A DNA stretch of 64,000 nucleotides from Papio anubis (GCF_008728515.1 NC_044980.1:35046290-35110289); one strand, 5' to 3'. Counted from the first letter of the stretch, positions 49,701 to 52,800 are shown. Numbers and translations are program-made. The notes: generated from the sequence alone by a model not told the origin.

Positions 49701-50610
49701 AAAGAGCTCATTGCCTAGATCCACACATAAAAAGATCTATCTTAGGTTATTGAAGAGAAGTTAGAAGTGTCTGGTGAATCCTTAACCTCTGTGGAGTGAT
49801 GATGTCATCCATAAGAGACCCAGCCTTTCCCACAAGTGTCATTTGCTGTCCCTGTCAGAGTGAATTGGAGGGATCATCTTGTCTATTCATGTCAACCATT
49901 TGAACTAACTCAGCTGGCTGGGGAGTGGATTTGAAAATTTAAAAAGACTGATGGTGAAAATGGCTGGGAGGTAGATAATTTAGTTTGAATGAGTGCCCAG
50001 CGAGTGAAACGTGACACTTTTCCCTGACTGTATCCAGCTGTCCCTAGACCATAAAAAGGAAAGAGTCAAGAATATGTTTCTTTTTCCCACAATGAATGAG
50101 CCAGAGATTCAGACAAAATTAGGCTTAAACAAAGTGAAAAAAGTGTTCCACTAGTGGTAGGATGGTAGAGAAAGCTCCAGGCTAACTTAAAGCTACTCTC
50201 AGCTGAATCCCCCTTGTAGCTGACTCAGCCTTGCCCAGATGGGTGTTTTGAATTAGACAAAATCTCTCATACTCTAAAAAACTGACAGTAGCTAGAAGTT
50301 TAAGAATATAAGTTTCTGAATGACAGCTCCAAGGAATATGCATTCTTGACAGTCTTCCATAGTCCTTTAAAAATCAATAGTGAATCCAAGTTAACCCACC
50401 CTTATGCATCACTATTATGTCAGAGCTTCCCTGGGTCCTTCACCAGCCCACCATTCTTCTGGGAATGCAAATGCACAGAAGGTCACAGAACATGCAACTC
50501 ATGAGCTGGACTGACTTACCTTGCTGTTGCCGGTCCTCCTGCAGCTTCAGTTGACAGGTGTGCAAACTGCCAAGCAGGTGTCTGCTGCCTTTTCTTGGTA
50601 TGGTAGTCAT
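1238..50610 (-). CDS. RANBP3L: RANBP3L, Ran-binding protein 3-like (14 coding exons, 465 aa)
   Basis: Join on the minus strand: 50610-50520, 23169-23111, 21847-21808, 21005-20928, 17091-17020, 16671-16532, 13564-13461, 12377-12293, 9036-8934, 8546-8416, 7073-6953, 5275-5133, 3044-2858, 1281-1238. The total is 1398 nt, with all introns GT-AG and phases continuous, so the gene looks intact. Seen: a low-complexity N-terminal half with a basic cluster KRVR at residues 71-74, then a Ran-binding domain from about residue 285 to 407 (VITGEE at 289-294, WIERGRGTLRL at 316-326, LILNSKLWAQM at 351-361, AAIHHRL at 400-406), then an acidic C-terminal tail (DENEDDF 437-443). Family knowledge: RanBP3-type proteins bind Ran-GTP in the nucleus and act as export cofactors; RANBP3L has been described as a nuclear export factor for the BMP Smads 1/5/8. 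The length equals the 465-aa human protein as I remember it. Start chosen at ATG 50610 because of an A at -3 and homology. Confidence 0.96.
1282..2857 (-). other. RANBP3L intron 13, no recognised element
   Basis: AT-rich sequence between exons 13 and 14. I see no Alu, L1 or LTR, and no open frame with family resemblance. Short open frames on the minus strand here have no codon structure or domain. Confidence 0.6.
2858..3044 (-). CDS. RANBP3L: RANBP3L coding exon 13 (end of Ran-binding domain and acidic tail, residues 390-451)
   Basis: It encodes ASAKDTAYLYAAIHHRLVAL and 42 more residues. DTAYLYAAIHHRL closes the Ran-binding domain; the rest is a polar and acidic tail (SCDENEDDF). Acceptor ACGCAG, donor TCAG|GTAAAT. 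The exon is the largest coding exon in the gene at 187 nt. Confidence 0.96.
3045..5132 (-). other. RANBP3L intron 12 with two MIR-like fragments
   Basis: MIR-type core words (gaggaaattatggctcaga at about 3721, and ttttgcagatgaataaaat at about 4004) mark old SINE fragments at 3700-3830 and 3975-4060. An L1ME-like 3' phrase lies near 4145-4175. The remainder is unassigned. Confidence 0.5.
5133..5275 (-). CDS. RANBP3L: RANBP3L coding exon 12 (Ran-binding domain, residues 342-389)
   Basis: It encodes MRNQGSLRLILNSKLWAQMK and 27 more residues ending VFLIQ, after a split Ile codon. The LRLILNSKLW block and the ITATDLED segment match the middle of the Ran-binding domain of RANBP3/RANBP3L. Acceptor TATTTTAG, donor CAG|GTAAGT. 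Confidence 0.96.
5590..5955 (+). repeat. old L1 (L1ME-type) 3' fragment
   Basis: The sequence runs through the familiar order of a decayed L1 3' end: aaattatggtgtagtcattc, then tatgaacccattaagaat, the aaaatcatggtgtaat phrase, and a poly-A-like end. It sits in intron 11 and is strongly diverged. Confidence 0.55.
6590..6780 (+). repeat. MIR SINE
   Basis: gtgctgggctctgatatagg followed by tttatctcattgaattctc, a cattttaaactgatataag core and aaggtcactagttagtcact match the order of the MIR consensus. It lies in intron 11, antisense to the gene. Confidence 0.7.
6953..7073 (-). CDS. RANBP3L: RANBP3L coding exon 11 (Ran-binding domain core, residues 302-341)
   Basis: It encodes INCKLFIFNKTTQSWIERGR and GTLRLNDTASSDCGTLQSRL. 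W316 with the RGRGTLRL turn is the hallmark of the Ran-binding (PH-like) fold. Acceptor TTATTTAG, donor CTAA|GTAAGG. It is followed in the gene sense by a degraded MIR and an L1 fragment in intron 11. Confidence 0.96.
7255..7500 (-). repeat. old L1 3' UTR fragment (L1ME-type)
   Basis: The phrase caacaagtaaccactggtgt followed by tatccttccagagatatttg is typical of the antisense 3' UTR of old L1 subfamilies. Heavily diverged; located in intron 10. Confidence 0.5.
7640..7765 (+). repeat. MER5-type hAT fragment
   Basis: tacaagaatcacctaaacag with gttaaaaatacagcatgtca and an ending near tgctttgagacacag resembles a MER5/MER20-type non-autonomous hAT element. Ends are decayed. Confidence 0.4.
8416..8546 (-). 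CDS. RANBP3L: RANBP3L coding exon 10 (start of Ran-binding domain, residues 258-301)
   Basis: The exon encodes RTDSIKNTSLTESAAAFSSQ and 24 more residues, ending EHNVLK. The segment DVITGEESEHNVLK (288-301) is the opening strand of the Ran-binding domain. The donor AAAG|GTCTGT departs from the usual GTAAGT at positions +3 and +4 and looks weak. Length 131 nt, so skipping would break the frame ahead of the domain. Confidence 0.94.
8934..9036 (-). CDS. RANBP3L: RANBP3L coding exon 9 (residues 224-257)
   Basis: The acceptor is CCACTCAG and the donor TCAA|GTAAGA. It encodes STQKLTQPQLENDSYTKEKP and 14 further residues, ending in phase 1. The TQKLTQPQLE and KFPVNFLSS blocks fit the family. An AG two bases inside the exon could create a small acceptor shift. 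Confidence 0.93.
9378..9507. repeat. local duplication, copy A (intron 8)
   Basis: About 130 bp, roughly 96% identical to 12156-12285, including a near-70-base exact stretch centred on taatttacctttagaaattt. It lies about 340 bp from the exon 9 acceptor on its intronic side. No interspersed-repeat family is recognised in it, so a local duplication is the simplest reading. Confidence 0.8.
9870..9990 (+). repeat. MIR SINE
   Basis: ccattttaagaaaatagaaa followed by ctgaggcacagaaagtttaa and a cacatagttagccaataagc tail is the MIR core in order. Confidence 0.75.
10275..10425 (+). repeat. MER5A-type hAT DNA transposon
   Basis: Starts caggtggttttcaaacctgc with cattagaatcgcttgacagc and ends caaatttgagatcaatgct, mirroring the MER5A terminal inverted repeats. 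An L2-like phrase just before it (gataagcacctttagggcac) suggests insertion into an older L2. Confidence 0.65.
10763..11071 (+). repeat. Alu (AluJ type)
   Basis: Full-length dimer with the AluJ-like segment gcttgagctcaggaattcaa, ending in an A18 tail. The flanks read ttggaatga before and after (10754-10762 and about 11074-11082), a target-site duplication. Antisense to RANBP3L in intron 8. Confidence 0.93.
11583..11905 (+). repeat. Alu (AluY/S type) with AT-repeat in the middle A-rich linker
   Basis: Full-length with atcacgaggtcaggagatcg and a 25-base tail. The A-rich linker has become a TA microsatellite at 11711-11734. Antisense to RANBP3L, intron 8. Confidence 0.93.
12156..12285. repeat. 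local duplication, copy B (abuts exon 8 donor)
   Basis: Partner of 9378-9507. In gene orientation it begins eight bases after the exon 8 donor junction, so it occupies the first part of intron 8. The match stops before the exon, so coding sequence was not duplicated. Confidence 0.8.
12293..12377 (-). CDS. RANBP3L: RANBP3L coding exon 8 (residues 195-223)
   Basis: The 85-nt exon encodes CQPNEDKCSFKNCSFNFVFG and ENMVERVL after completing Gly195. NFVFGENM is typical of the RanBP3 family, in which F-G/FxFG-like dipeptides occur upstream of the Ran-binding domain. Donor TTG|GTAAGA. A 130-bp sequence duplicated elsewhere in the same intron begins eight bases past this donor. Confidence 0.94.
12378..13460 (-). 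other. RANBP3L intron 7, no recognised element
   Basis: About 1.1 kb without an Alu, L1 or LTR signature. A short GA-rich tract (gagagagaggaagagag, 13142-13158) is the only simple sequence. Confidence 0.6.
13461..13564 (-). CDS. RANBP3L: RANBP3L coding exon 7 (residues 161-195)
   Basis: The acceptor is TTTCAG; the donor is TAGG|GTAAGT. It encodes ISEGNSYLSSENLSSARISV and 14 further residues, rich in serine, ending two bases into a Gly codon. This is linker sequence without a recognised domain. Open reading through the donor meets a stop at once (GTA-GGG-TAA), which supports the splice site. Confidence 0.94.
13650..13830 (+). repeat. MIR SINE
   Basis: ttactatgtttaagtactgc, then tactatctcatttactcctt, then cattttacaggtgagtaaac and cttgtccaggtcacttac follow MIR consensus order. 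Intron 6. Confidence 0.75.
14701..14767. repeat. 26-bp minisatellite, 2.6 copies
   Basis: Units at 14701-14726 and 14727-14752 differ at one base (tttaatgatgggcattaaat plus ttttcta or ttttctg style ends), followed by a partial third unit to 14767. Each unit contains a self-complementary ttaa...ttaa arrangement. Located in intron 6. Confidence 0.95.
15126..15389 (-). repeat. Alu (AluJ type) with internal deletion
   Basis: Antisense Alu starting in a T-rich tail and ending catgcccggcc. Around 15222 about 40 bases are missing between gggctcaagc and taggactaca. Same orientation as RANBP3L; intron 6. Confidence 0.9.
16532..16671 (-). CDS. RANBP3L: RANBP3L coding exon 6 (residues 114-160)
   Basis: The 140-nt exon encodes GPVKHSKHVIRPAILQLPQA, continuing to NNK at its end, phase 0. 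It is rich in Lys/Arg and Gln, and the HVIRPAILQLPQ stretch matches the RANBP3L family. Acceptor CTTTTAAG, donor AAG|GTGAGA. Skipping would shift the frame because 140 is not a multiple of three. Confidence 0.94.
17020..17091 (-). CDS. RANBP3L: RANBP3L coding exon 5 (residues 90-113)
   Basis: The acceptor is CTTACAG and the donor CAAG|GTAAGT. It encodes VRKNNIFMISTLVQSNVDIK and SAEQ, with the first and last codons split. An Alu in the opposite orientation to the gene ends 170 bp upstream of the acceptor (17262-17544). No known domain lies here; this is the variable linker of the protein. Confidence 0.93.
17262..17544 (+). repeat. Alu (AluS type)
   Basis: Starts ggccagacgcggtggctcac; the right arm lacks a few bases before tactccagcctgtgtgatgg, and the tail is short. 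Flanks share ggattgcc (about 17254-17261 and 17562-17570). Antisense to RANBP3L and only 170 bp from exon 5. Confidence 0.9.
18302..18611 (-). repeat. Alu (AluS type) with target-site duplication
   Basis: Antisense full-length Alu with a perfect 13-bp target-site duplication aggatctctattt at 18289-18301 and 18612-18624. Intron 4. It pairs in inverted orientation with the Alu at 18777. Confidence 0.95.
18777..19083 (+). repeat. Alu with target-site duplication
   Basis: Full-length Alu starting ggccgggcgtgggtgactca, flanked by a 16-bp direct repeat AAAAACTCTGTAGTTC at 18761-18776 and 19084-19099. The tail has decayed to a GA-rich stretch. Confidence 0.95.
19965..20190 (+). repeat. L2 LINE fragment
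   Basis: ttcaacagtaaatatttatt, then tcaaggaactcacagtgggg follow the order of the L2 3' region. Moderately diverged; intron 4. The flanking 19100-19964 holds nothing I recognise. Confidence 0.5.
20243..20547 (-). repeat. Alu (AluS type)
   Basis: Antisense full-length Alu from a T-rich tail to cgcacccagcc. Flanks share tggtt(g/a)cttt, consistent with a 10-bp target-site duplication with one change. Same orientation as the gene, about 380 bp before exon 4's donor-side flank. Confidence 0.92.
20555..20890 (-). repeat. old L1 3' end fragment
   Basis: acatgctcaatgcagaaact, accactgctatcattgtggc and tccttttggtattttttcca are phrases of an antisense L1ME-type 3' end. It reaches within 40 bp of exon 4's donor. 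Confidence 0.5.
20928..21005 (-). CDS. RANBP3L: RANBP3L coding exon 4 (basic cluster, residues 64-89)
   Basis: The exon starts with the last two bases of Glu64 and encodes CNGFSRKRVRSSSFTFHITD and five further residues, then one base of the next codon. SRKRVRSSS combines a short basic nuclear-import-like patch with an R-x-R-x-x-S pattern (candidate Ser77). In the paralogue RANBP3 a serine beside the NLS is phosphorylated by RSK and AKT; transfer to this protein is inference. Donor GAG|GTATGT, acceptor TTGCAG. Confidence 0.94.
21409..21708 (+). repeat. young Alu, cercopithecid AluYR type
   Basis: Near-consensus AluY with ctaaaaaatacaaaaaacta, gagaatggcgtaaacccggg and gagatctggccactgcactc, changes I associate with the Old World monkey AluYR branch. 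The segment between cccggga and tttgcagtgag lacks about 10 bases. Flanks aaaagaaaaagca and aaaagaaaaaaca form a likely target-site duplication. Intron 3, antisense to the gene. Confidence 0.93.
21808..21847 (-). CDS. RANBP3L: RANBP3L coding exon 3 (40-nt small exon, residues 51-63)
   Basis: A short exon between TTTCAG and CAG|GTAATG encoding RPAEDTLYEVAEP plus one base. It enters in phase 0 and leaves in phase 1, so skipping it would shift the frame. A neighbouring AG two bases into the exon could act as a competing acceptor. The AluYR element lies about 100 bp downstream of its donor in the gene sense. Confidence 0.92.
21896..21975. mobile_element. MADE1 mariner-derived mini-transposon (80 bp)
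   Basis: An almost perfect 80-bp palindrome from ttatgttggtgcaaaagtta to aattagttttgcaccaacct, flanked by the mariner TA target duplication (21894-21895 and 21976-21977). MADE1 copies are the known source of the miR-548 hairpin family. This one lies in intron 2, 48 bp upstream of exon 3's acceptor in the gene sense. Confidence 0.95.
22095..22240 (+). repeat. MER20/MER5-like hAT fragment
   Basis: ccagtagttttatagttcaa, then tagattttgaggcacctatt and ggtggggcccaggaatgttt are in the order of a hAT-Charlie non-autonomous element. Diverged. Confidence 0.4.
22350..22656 (-). repeat. Alu (AluJ type)
   Basis: Antisense, old Alu with gcaatcatagctcactgcaa and ctcaagctatcctctagtct in the left part and a decayed tail. 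Intron 2, gene orientation. Confidence 0.88.
23111..23169 (-). CDS. RANBP3L: RANBP3L coding exon 2 (residues 31-50)
   Basis: The acceptor is a long pyrimidine run followed by CATAG; the donor is AAG|GTAAGA. The 59 nt complete a split Glu codon and then encode KSVIAQPIFVFEKGEHTFK. The V-I-A-Q-P-I-F-V-F-E stretch is the conserved N-terminal block shared by RANBP3 and RANBP3L. The exon ends in phase 0. Confidence 0.94.
23170..23849 (-). other. intron 1, proximal to exon 2, unassigned
   Basis: AT-rich sequence with no recognised repeat or coding signal. Confidence 0.5.
23850..24060 (+). repeat. MIR SINE
   Basis: gtggcagttaagagcctggg, ctctggagttagtttggata, ttagtttctcatctgaaaaa and tgtgaagattaaatgagact follow the complete MIR order. 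Intron 1. Confidence 0.85.
24470..24826 (-). repeat. Alu with expanded T-rich tail
   Basis: Antisense Alu ending ccaccgcgcccggcc. The tail side is an unusually long T/G tract (24473-24535) ending in a TG repeat. Flanks share tgtttagt (24462-24469 and 24827-24834). Confidence 0.93.
24835..25280. other. intron 1, unassigned
   Basis: No repeat family or open frame recognised in this stretch. Confidence 0.5.
25285..25400 (+). repeat. L2 LINE fragment
   Basis: attcaacacatatttattga followed by gcaagcactgtgctggaagc is the well-known L2 3' phrase. Confidence 0.65.
25645..26615 (+). repeat. L2 LINE fragment split by a solo LTR
   Basis: ttattcaacaaatatgtatt at the left, then after the LTR (25720-26092) tagtccctgccttttataga, gcattataaaagggaagtac, attccaagcagagggaaaag and gggattttaagcgggggagt continue the L2 order. 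The two halves join cleanly once the LTR and one TGGA copy are removed. Confidence 0.75.
25720..26092 (+). mobile_element. solo LTR, gammaretrovirus-like (ERV1) endogenous retrovirus
   Basis: 373 bp beginning TGTTAAATTAAG and ending CCTTTAACA, flanked by a 4-bp target-site duplication TGGA (25716-25719, 26093-26096). The 4-bp duplication is typical of ERV1. An AATAAA lies near the 3' end. No internal viral sequence remains, so it arose by LTR-LTR recombination. Family not resolved. Confidence 0.85.
26616..26999. other. intron 1, unassigned
   Basis: No repeat or gene signal recognised apart from a short T9 run. Confidence 0.5.
27060..27245 (+). repeat. MIR SINE (partial)
   Basis: ccaagtgcttttatccatca, cttacagatgaggaaactaa and ttagtaagtggcaacacctt give the MIR core. 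The 27246-28194 interval after it holds nothing recognised. Confidence 0.65.
28195..28400 (+). repeat. Tigger-type (TcMar) DNA transposon fragment
   Basis: cagtacagttgtcgctgtta, tggtcaactgcagttcagac, ttacagtatattgttaaaat and ttgtatcataggtatgtata match a TcMar-Tigger-type element in order. Both ends are decayed. Confidence 0.55.
28508..28518. repeat. poly(C) run, 11 bases
   Basis: An uninterrupted C11 in AT-rich surroundings. Nothing else is recognised from 28401 to 28854. Confidence 0.9.
28861..29801 (-). mobile_element. solo LTR, ERVK (HML)-type endogenous retrovirus
   Basis: Antisense 941-bp LTR: read on the minus strand it starts near GCAGGAAGTCAGGGACCCCG and ends with CAACACTTAGGGAAATAGAA and a CCCCC block. 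A 6-bp direct repeat GAAACC flanks it (28855-28860, 29802-29807), the duplication length of ERVK. Using those boundaries the termini read TA...TA instead of TG...CA. An AATAAA precedes the 3' part. It shares transcriptional orientation with RANBP3L and lies in intron 1. No internal genes remain. Confidence 0.88.
29808..30235. other. intron 1, unassigned
   Basis: Pyrimidine-rich plus strand with a 147-codon open frame that has no domain, no codon bias and runs into the adjacent microsatellite; treated as chance. Confidence 0.55.
30236..30302. repeat. compound microsatellite (TC)n(TA)n(TG)n(TA)n
   Basis: Four dinucleotide blocks follow each other: TC, TA, TG, TA. A decayed TATC/TCCA tetranucleotide tract continues at 30380-30475. 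Confidence 0.95.
30577..30922 (-). mobile_element. MaLR solo LTR (MST/THE1 type)
   Basis: Starts tatattagtctgttctcatg and ends ggacacagccaaaccatata, the antisense MST/THE1 LTR. Flanks ctcac and ctctc are compatible with a 5-bp target duplication with one change. Gene orientation, intron 1. Confidence 0.9.
31105..31255 (+). repeat. MER20/MER5-like hAT DNA transposon
   Basis: ccaagtgtggtccagacgaa, agctcattagaaatgcagaa, tctcagtctccaccctaccc and gatccccaggtgatttgtag match a hAT-Charlie mini-element. Confidence 0.65.
31256..33869. other. intron 1, 2.6 kb without recognised elements
   Basis: AT-rich; contains an imperfect palindrome around 31335-31395 built from tagtagtcactagttagag and its complement. 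No repeat family, open frame or RNA gene is recognised. Confidence 0.5.
33870..34270 (+). repeat. MIR SINE (long copy, possibly two adjoining)
   Basis: cctgagctttggagaaaaac, tactgtgtgagctggagcac, ttctcacctgtgaaatgggg, cagcacagtgcctgccttgt and then a second core ctaaggctctaaaattacag with gtcacacagaaaattctt. The order suggests one near-complete MIR followed by another MIR fragment. Confidence 0.85.
34271..35907. other. intron 1, 1.6 kb unassigned
   Basis: No repeat recognised. 35530-35650 is locally richer in G+C (ggaacccccaggagacccgt) than its surroundings and may be a unique conserved block. Confidence 0.4.
35908..36142 (-). repeat. Alu missing its 3' (poly-A) end
   Basis: Antisense Alu that begins at ttggctcactacaacctctg, so the last ~70 bases of the element and the poly-A tail are absent, while the 5' end (cacgcccagc) is present. 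This is the reverse of ordinary 5' truncation. Confidence 0.9.
36328..36354. repeat. (CA)n microsatellite
   Basis: Thirteen CA units, following ATA-rich sequence. A shorter interrupted A/CA tract lies at 36187-36212. Confidence 0.97.
36775..36898 (-). repeat. 5'-truncated Alu, ~120 bp
   Basis: Only the 3' part of an Alu: ttttgagatggagtttcact to ctcagcctcccaagtagg. Flanked by tcacttcc (36767-36774 and 36899-36906), so it is a truncated insertion and not an eroded full element. Confidence 0.9.
36907..37779. other. intron 1, unassigned
   Basis: Unique-looking sequence; 37390-37600 has a more balanced base composition than its flanks. No open frame or repeat recognised. Confidence 0.4.
37780..37935 (+). 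repeat. MIR SINE
   Basis: agtctctggagtccagatct, agctgtgagacttcctggga and tctggcatgtagcaagcact with cataaatgtg give MIR order. Confidence 0.65.
37936..39269. other. intron 1, 1.3 kb unassigned, possibly unique conserved sequence
   Basis: No repeat hallmark. The block 38400-38900 has balanced composition and no low-complexity runs, unlike neighbouring intron. Frames are closed by stops in all directions I read. Confidence 0.35.
39270..39468 (-). repeat. MER5/MER20-type hAT DNA transposon
   Basis: cttgttagaaatgaaaattc, cttctgaatcagaaaatcag, gtgggacccagcaattacat, ctccaggtgattctgcaggt and gtttgagaatcactaa follow the element order to its terminal repeat. Confidence 0.7.
39555..40245 (+). repeat. 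L2 LINE 3' end split by a DNA transposon
   Basis: Left part: tcacctcttacaggtcttta, atgaggtcttgcctgagcac. Right part after 40071: aataagctccttgtgggcag, agaacagtgcctgataaatg and tatttgttaaataaaataaa, the classic L2 terminus. The interruption is 39770-40071. Confidence 0.75.
39770..40071 (-). mobile_element. non-autonomous DNA transposon inside L2
   Basis: Begins gttgatccccaacctttttg and ends taacaggccatggacccctg, with tgacaggaggcggagctcag in between. These are landmarks of a common ~300-bp primate DNA transposon remnant with inverted ggtccccaacc-type termini. Family name not assigned. Confidence 0.7.
40246..40809. other. intron 1, unassigned
   Basis: No recognised repeat or gene. Confidence 0.5.
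40810..43350 (-). repeat. old L1 (L1M), antisense, split by an Alu
   Basis: From the 3' UTR (caagatataaaacattttta, ctctatcaccatggcctaat) through the end of ORF2 in reverse (ccattctagtggatgtgaag, tttgcccattttttaaccaa, atgtactaatagatcaattt) to about 43350. The Alu at 42985-43294 interrupts it. Reading frames are broken throughout. It lies in gene orientation in intron 1. Confidence 0.88.
42985..43294 (-). repeat. Alu inside L1
   Basis: Antisense Alu with a T15 tail adjoining a CT microsatellite (42986-43007), diverged left side (cacgccatcgcacatgtgca), ending aacgcgcccggcc. Confidence 0.92.
43508..43820 (-). repeat. Alu (AluS type) with expanded mid-element T run
   Basis: Antisense Alu from ttttttgagacagagtctca to actgtgcccggtc. 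The A-rich linker in the middle has expanded to about 26 T with one C (43671-43696). Confidence 0.93.
43821..45020 (-). repeat. L1 (L1MB-like) 3' end, antisense, split by a MaLR LTR
   Basis: aaaatatacttaccacaaaa, tgtacagttcagtcgtgtga, ctctgtacccttaaacaaca, then ORF2 end in reverse, cut by the LTR at 44480-44852 within the word gaactgc|catag, continuing as cttttcacagcaactgcact to cctattaggtgtgaagtggg. A TATG/TGTG microsatellite sits at 44202-44282. Confidence 0.85.
44480..44852 (+). mobile_element. MaLR solo LTR (MST type) inside L1
   Basis: Begins TGATATGGTTTGGCTGAGTC and ends gaacagactaataca. Flanks ctgcg and ttgcc are an eroded 5-bp duplication, since the uninterrupted L1 would read ctgcc. 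Opposite to the gene. Confidence 0.92.
45080..45710 (+). repeat. old ERV-type LTR, family unresolved
   Basis: atttaatcaatcatgcctac, aatgaaacctcattaaaaac, ccttataataaaatggaaat, tcaattctgtgagttgttct and gaattgaattgtaggacac are in the order of a common mammalian ERV LTR with an AATAAA-like signal. Ends not defined. Confidence 0.6.
46324..46702 (-). mobile_element. Tigger-type (TcMar) DNA transposon fragment
   Basis: ttattaatagcctactggtg, ctgtattcttacaataaaat, aagtggaagtggattgtcat, ttgagtaggctgaggagggg, then the terminal word gttcaagagtcaactc followed by TA (46703-46704). Its other end is truncated at the LTR. Confidence 0.75.
46705..46738. repeat. (CA)n microsatellite
   Basis: Interrupted CA repeat immediately next to the Tigger terminus, part of the LTR's original simple-sequence tail region. 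Confidence 0.95.
47050..47170 (+). repeat. L2 LINE 3' fragment
   Basis: ggacaggaaaccatggctta, catctagcataacactttgc and ctactgaagaataagtga resemble the L2 terminus. Confidence 0.45.
47324..47631 (+). repeat. Alu (AluS type) with target-site duplication
   Basis: Full-length Alu from ggccggtgtggtggcttatg to an AAAAG-patterned tail, with a perfect 13-bp duplication atgtatgtgttga (47311-47323, 47632-47644). Confidence 0.95.
47645..48104. other. intron 1, unassigned
   Basis: No recognised repeat or open frame. Confidence 0.5.
48105..48590 (+). mobile_element. ERVL solo LTR (MLT2A-like)
   Basis: 486 bp from TGTGATGGTTAATGCTGACT to agagaactttgattaataca. Internal landmarks: aaagtattgatcctgggtgt, cagcctacatctttctccca, tattgtgggaccttgtgatt, taatacttaataaactcccc. 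A TA/CA microsatellite occupies 48461-48551. Contains a DUX4-like motif caatctaatca at 48236-48246. Confidence 0.85.
48655..49265 (+). repeat. old L1 (L1ME) 3' end
   Basis: acactgttgataggagggtc, ctttgactccacaatttcac, gtctaagggaattttgctac, atctttgggtggtggggtta and ttctattaaaaatattatat follow the end of ORF2 and the 3' UTR. ORF broken. Confidence 0.75.
49266..50519 (-). other. intron 1, distal part beside exon 1, unassigned
   Basis: About 1.25 kb of unique-looking sequence with no mobile element recognised, a plausible place for intronic regulatory DNA. Confidence 0.4.
50520..50610 (-). CDS. RANBP3L: RANBP3L coding exon 1 (residues 1-30)
   Basis: The exon encodes MTTIPRKGSRHLLGSLHTCQ and ten further residues, ending after the first base of codon 31 (phase 1). 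The donor reads CAAG|GTAAGT, a strong site. The ATG sits in an ACC-ATG context with A at -3. The frame stays open upstream for some codons without another ATG. The 5' UTR boundary and any upstream non-coding exon cannot be fixed from sequence alone. It is separated from exon 2 by a 27.3-kb intron. Confidence 0.93.
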
Positions 50611-52259
50611 GGTCCTAGCAGTATGGCTGTGACTCAAGGATCACTAGAGCACTCCTTCTCTTGGCCAGTCACCTAAAATGGCCTTCACCAGACACCCAGA
50701 AATACACAGATTCATGCAGATCTTGTCTTTGCATGTACAACATATACTCCTCTACTAAACTTCCAAGCTTTTTCCAGTCATGATTCTTGAAATAAATAAT
50801 GACCAATGTTACTTCTCCTAAAGATGCCAATTCATTTGGCTAAAAATACAACTTAATTATTCTTTCATTTCAAAATGAATTGAAACTAAACCCCCTTATA
50901 GAGTAAAATTCTACAAATTAACTATTTCTAATAGATTACAGTTTTGGCATTTTTAAATTCCTTTTACCGACATGAAATCCAATGCCTCTGGTATTTAAAG
51001 AAGACTGCTAAAGTAATACATACACAAAGAAAAAAAAAGTGCTGCTGAGTTAACTGATTTCTAAGCCTAATCTGAGTTACCCTCGGTGACAGCTGAAAGT
51101 GCACAGTTCTTTAAGGGAGGCTGGAAGGAGGAGGAGCAAAGTGGGCTAGGATGATTAGCATAAAGAGGCAGGCAAGACGGGCATTGGAGCTGCTTTGAAT
51201 AATAGTGACCAAAGCACAGATTCTAAAGATGCCCTGCCATTATGTTACAGTAACTGAGTACCTGATTTCTGCTACTTTGTTTGTAATTAAAATGCAAGCT
51301 GAAAGCAGGAGTTTATACTGCAAGGACATTCATTTGTACATGTGAAATCTAAAAGGTATAAATGGAACTGGTAATGAGCTCATGGAAATGTACTGCTGGA
51401 ACTTTCAATTTCTGTAAACACCTCCTAGTCTTCGGAAGGGAGCAGTTAGAGGGCAGCCTTCCTGCCAAGGCAACTATTTGGAGTTCTGGAAGAAAAATAA
51501 ACACATAAAACATTATCTTTCCAGAGTCCTATTTCTGTTTCCCACTTAGAGTTCCTATTGCTATTTCTAGGTCATAGGAGAAAGTTATTTCCAGTTTTAC
51601 TTGTTGGCTATTTCATTACTGTTTAAAAACATAAACCCCAAACACCTTTAATTTAACTTGAGAGCTTGCCATGACTGAAGTCATAAAGAATGCTGGTAGG
51701 TCCTGCCCTTCAAGAGTCACAGCTCTTCACAGATTCAGAAAGAAAGTAGTGGGCAGGACTAAAGAGAAAGGCAGAGCTGTTTAGCCTCAAAGTCTGAACT
51801 TTGCAGCTTCTTATGTGCATTTGGAAATTGGTGTTAAACTTAACACTGTAATGAATTTACCTCCTAACCAGATCTGGGTGGCTGCCCTCATTTTATTTTG
51901 AGGCAATAAACAGTTCCCCGAGTATAGTCTGGTTTATGAAAATTTGTATGAAATAGGTGATTGATCTTTTACAATTATTGAATGCTTTAATTGTTTCAGT
52001 AGACTATCTACTGCAGTTTTAGGCTCATCATAGTGTAACAGATGACAGAAGTGTTTTGCTCCTTGAAAGAGAGTCTTGAAATTATTGGAGAGTCATAGTT
52101 TCTACTTTAAATGTCTGCTATTCATCTCATCTTCCACAAAAGCCATGGTGGAAAGCCAAGGTGATTTTTCCTGAATATGTAAAGTTATTGTTATTTTATC
52201 AAGTTATGTACCTCACTAATAAGCATATTATTATACATGTGAGTTAAATAACCTACAAA
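50611..52259 (-). promoter_or_regulatory. 5' UTR and putative promoter region of RANBP3L
   Basis: Repeat-poor stretch upstream of the ATG. There is no CpG-rich segment; the few CG dinucleotides are scattered. On the minus strand a TATA-like word GTATAAAC (about 51317-51310) and an octamer-like ATGCTAAT (about 51163-51156) occur, but neither proves a start site. The promoter location is inferred from position only. Confidence 0.3.
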
Positions 52260-52309
52260 ACTGTAAGCCAGCCCTTTTGCGAAATACATTTAAAATGTTT
52301 TATGATGAA

Positions 52310-52800
52310 AAAATTTAAAAATACGTGAATAGGAGAGAATAGCACAATAAACCCTGCATACTCATCACTTGGATTCAGTATTATCAACTCAGACAATCAT
52401 GTCTCAAAACTATGTGTTTCATCACAGCTGTTCTCCCCCTTATTACACCACTGGAGCTGAAGCATCCAGACATTATTGCATTAATAAATATTTCAGTATA
52501 TATTTCTAAAATGTGAGGATTTAAAAATAGATAACCATAATAAGATAGCCATGCACATAACAATTAAATATGATTGTTTAATGTCATTAAGTATCCACAC
52601 AGTGTTCTTATTTTCCTGATTGTCTCATAAACTTTTTTATCTTCACATTTTTTGCAAATTGGGACCCAAAGGTCCACACGTTTTTATTTGGTTGATATGT
52701 TTCTTAAATCTTCATCTCAGAGAGATGTTGCCTGGAGATGAATATCTACACTTACCCTAATTTATATCTCATTTTTCGAGGAAGCCCCCTAGATGCCCCC
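52310..52800 (+). repeat. old L1 (L1M) 3' UTR fragment
   Basis: gagagaatagcacaataaac, attaataaatatttcagtat, gtgttcttattttcctgatt, aaaggtccacacgtttttat and ttggttgatatgtttcttaa are in the order of an L1M 3' UTR. Confidence 0.65.
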
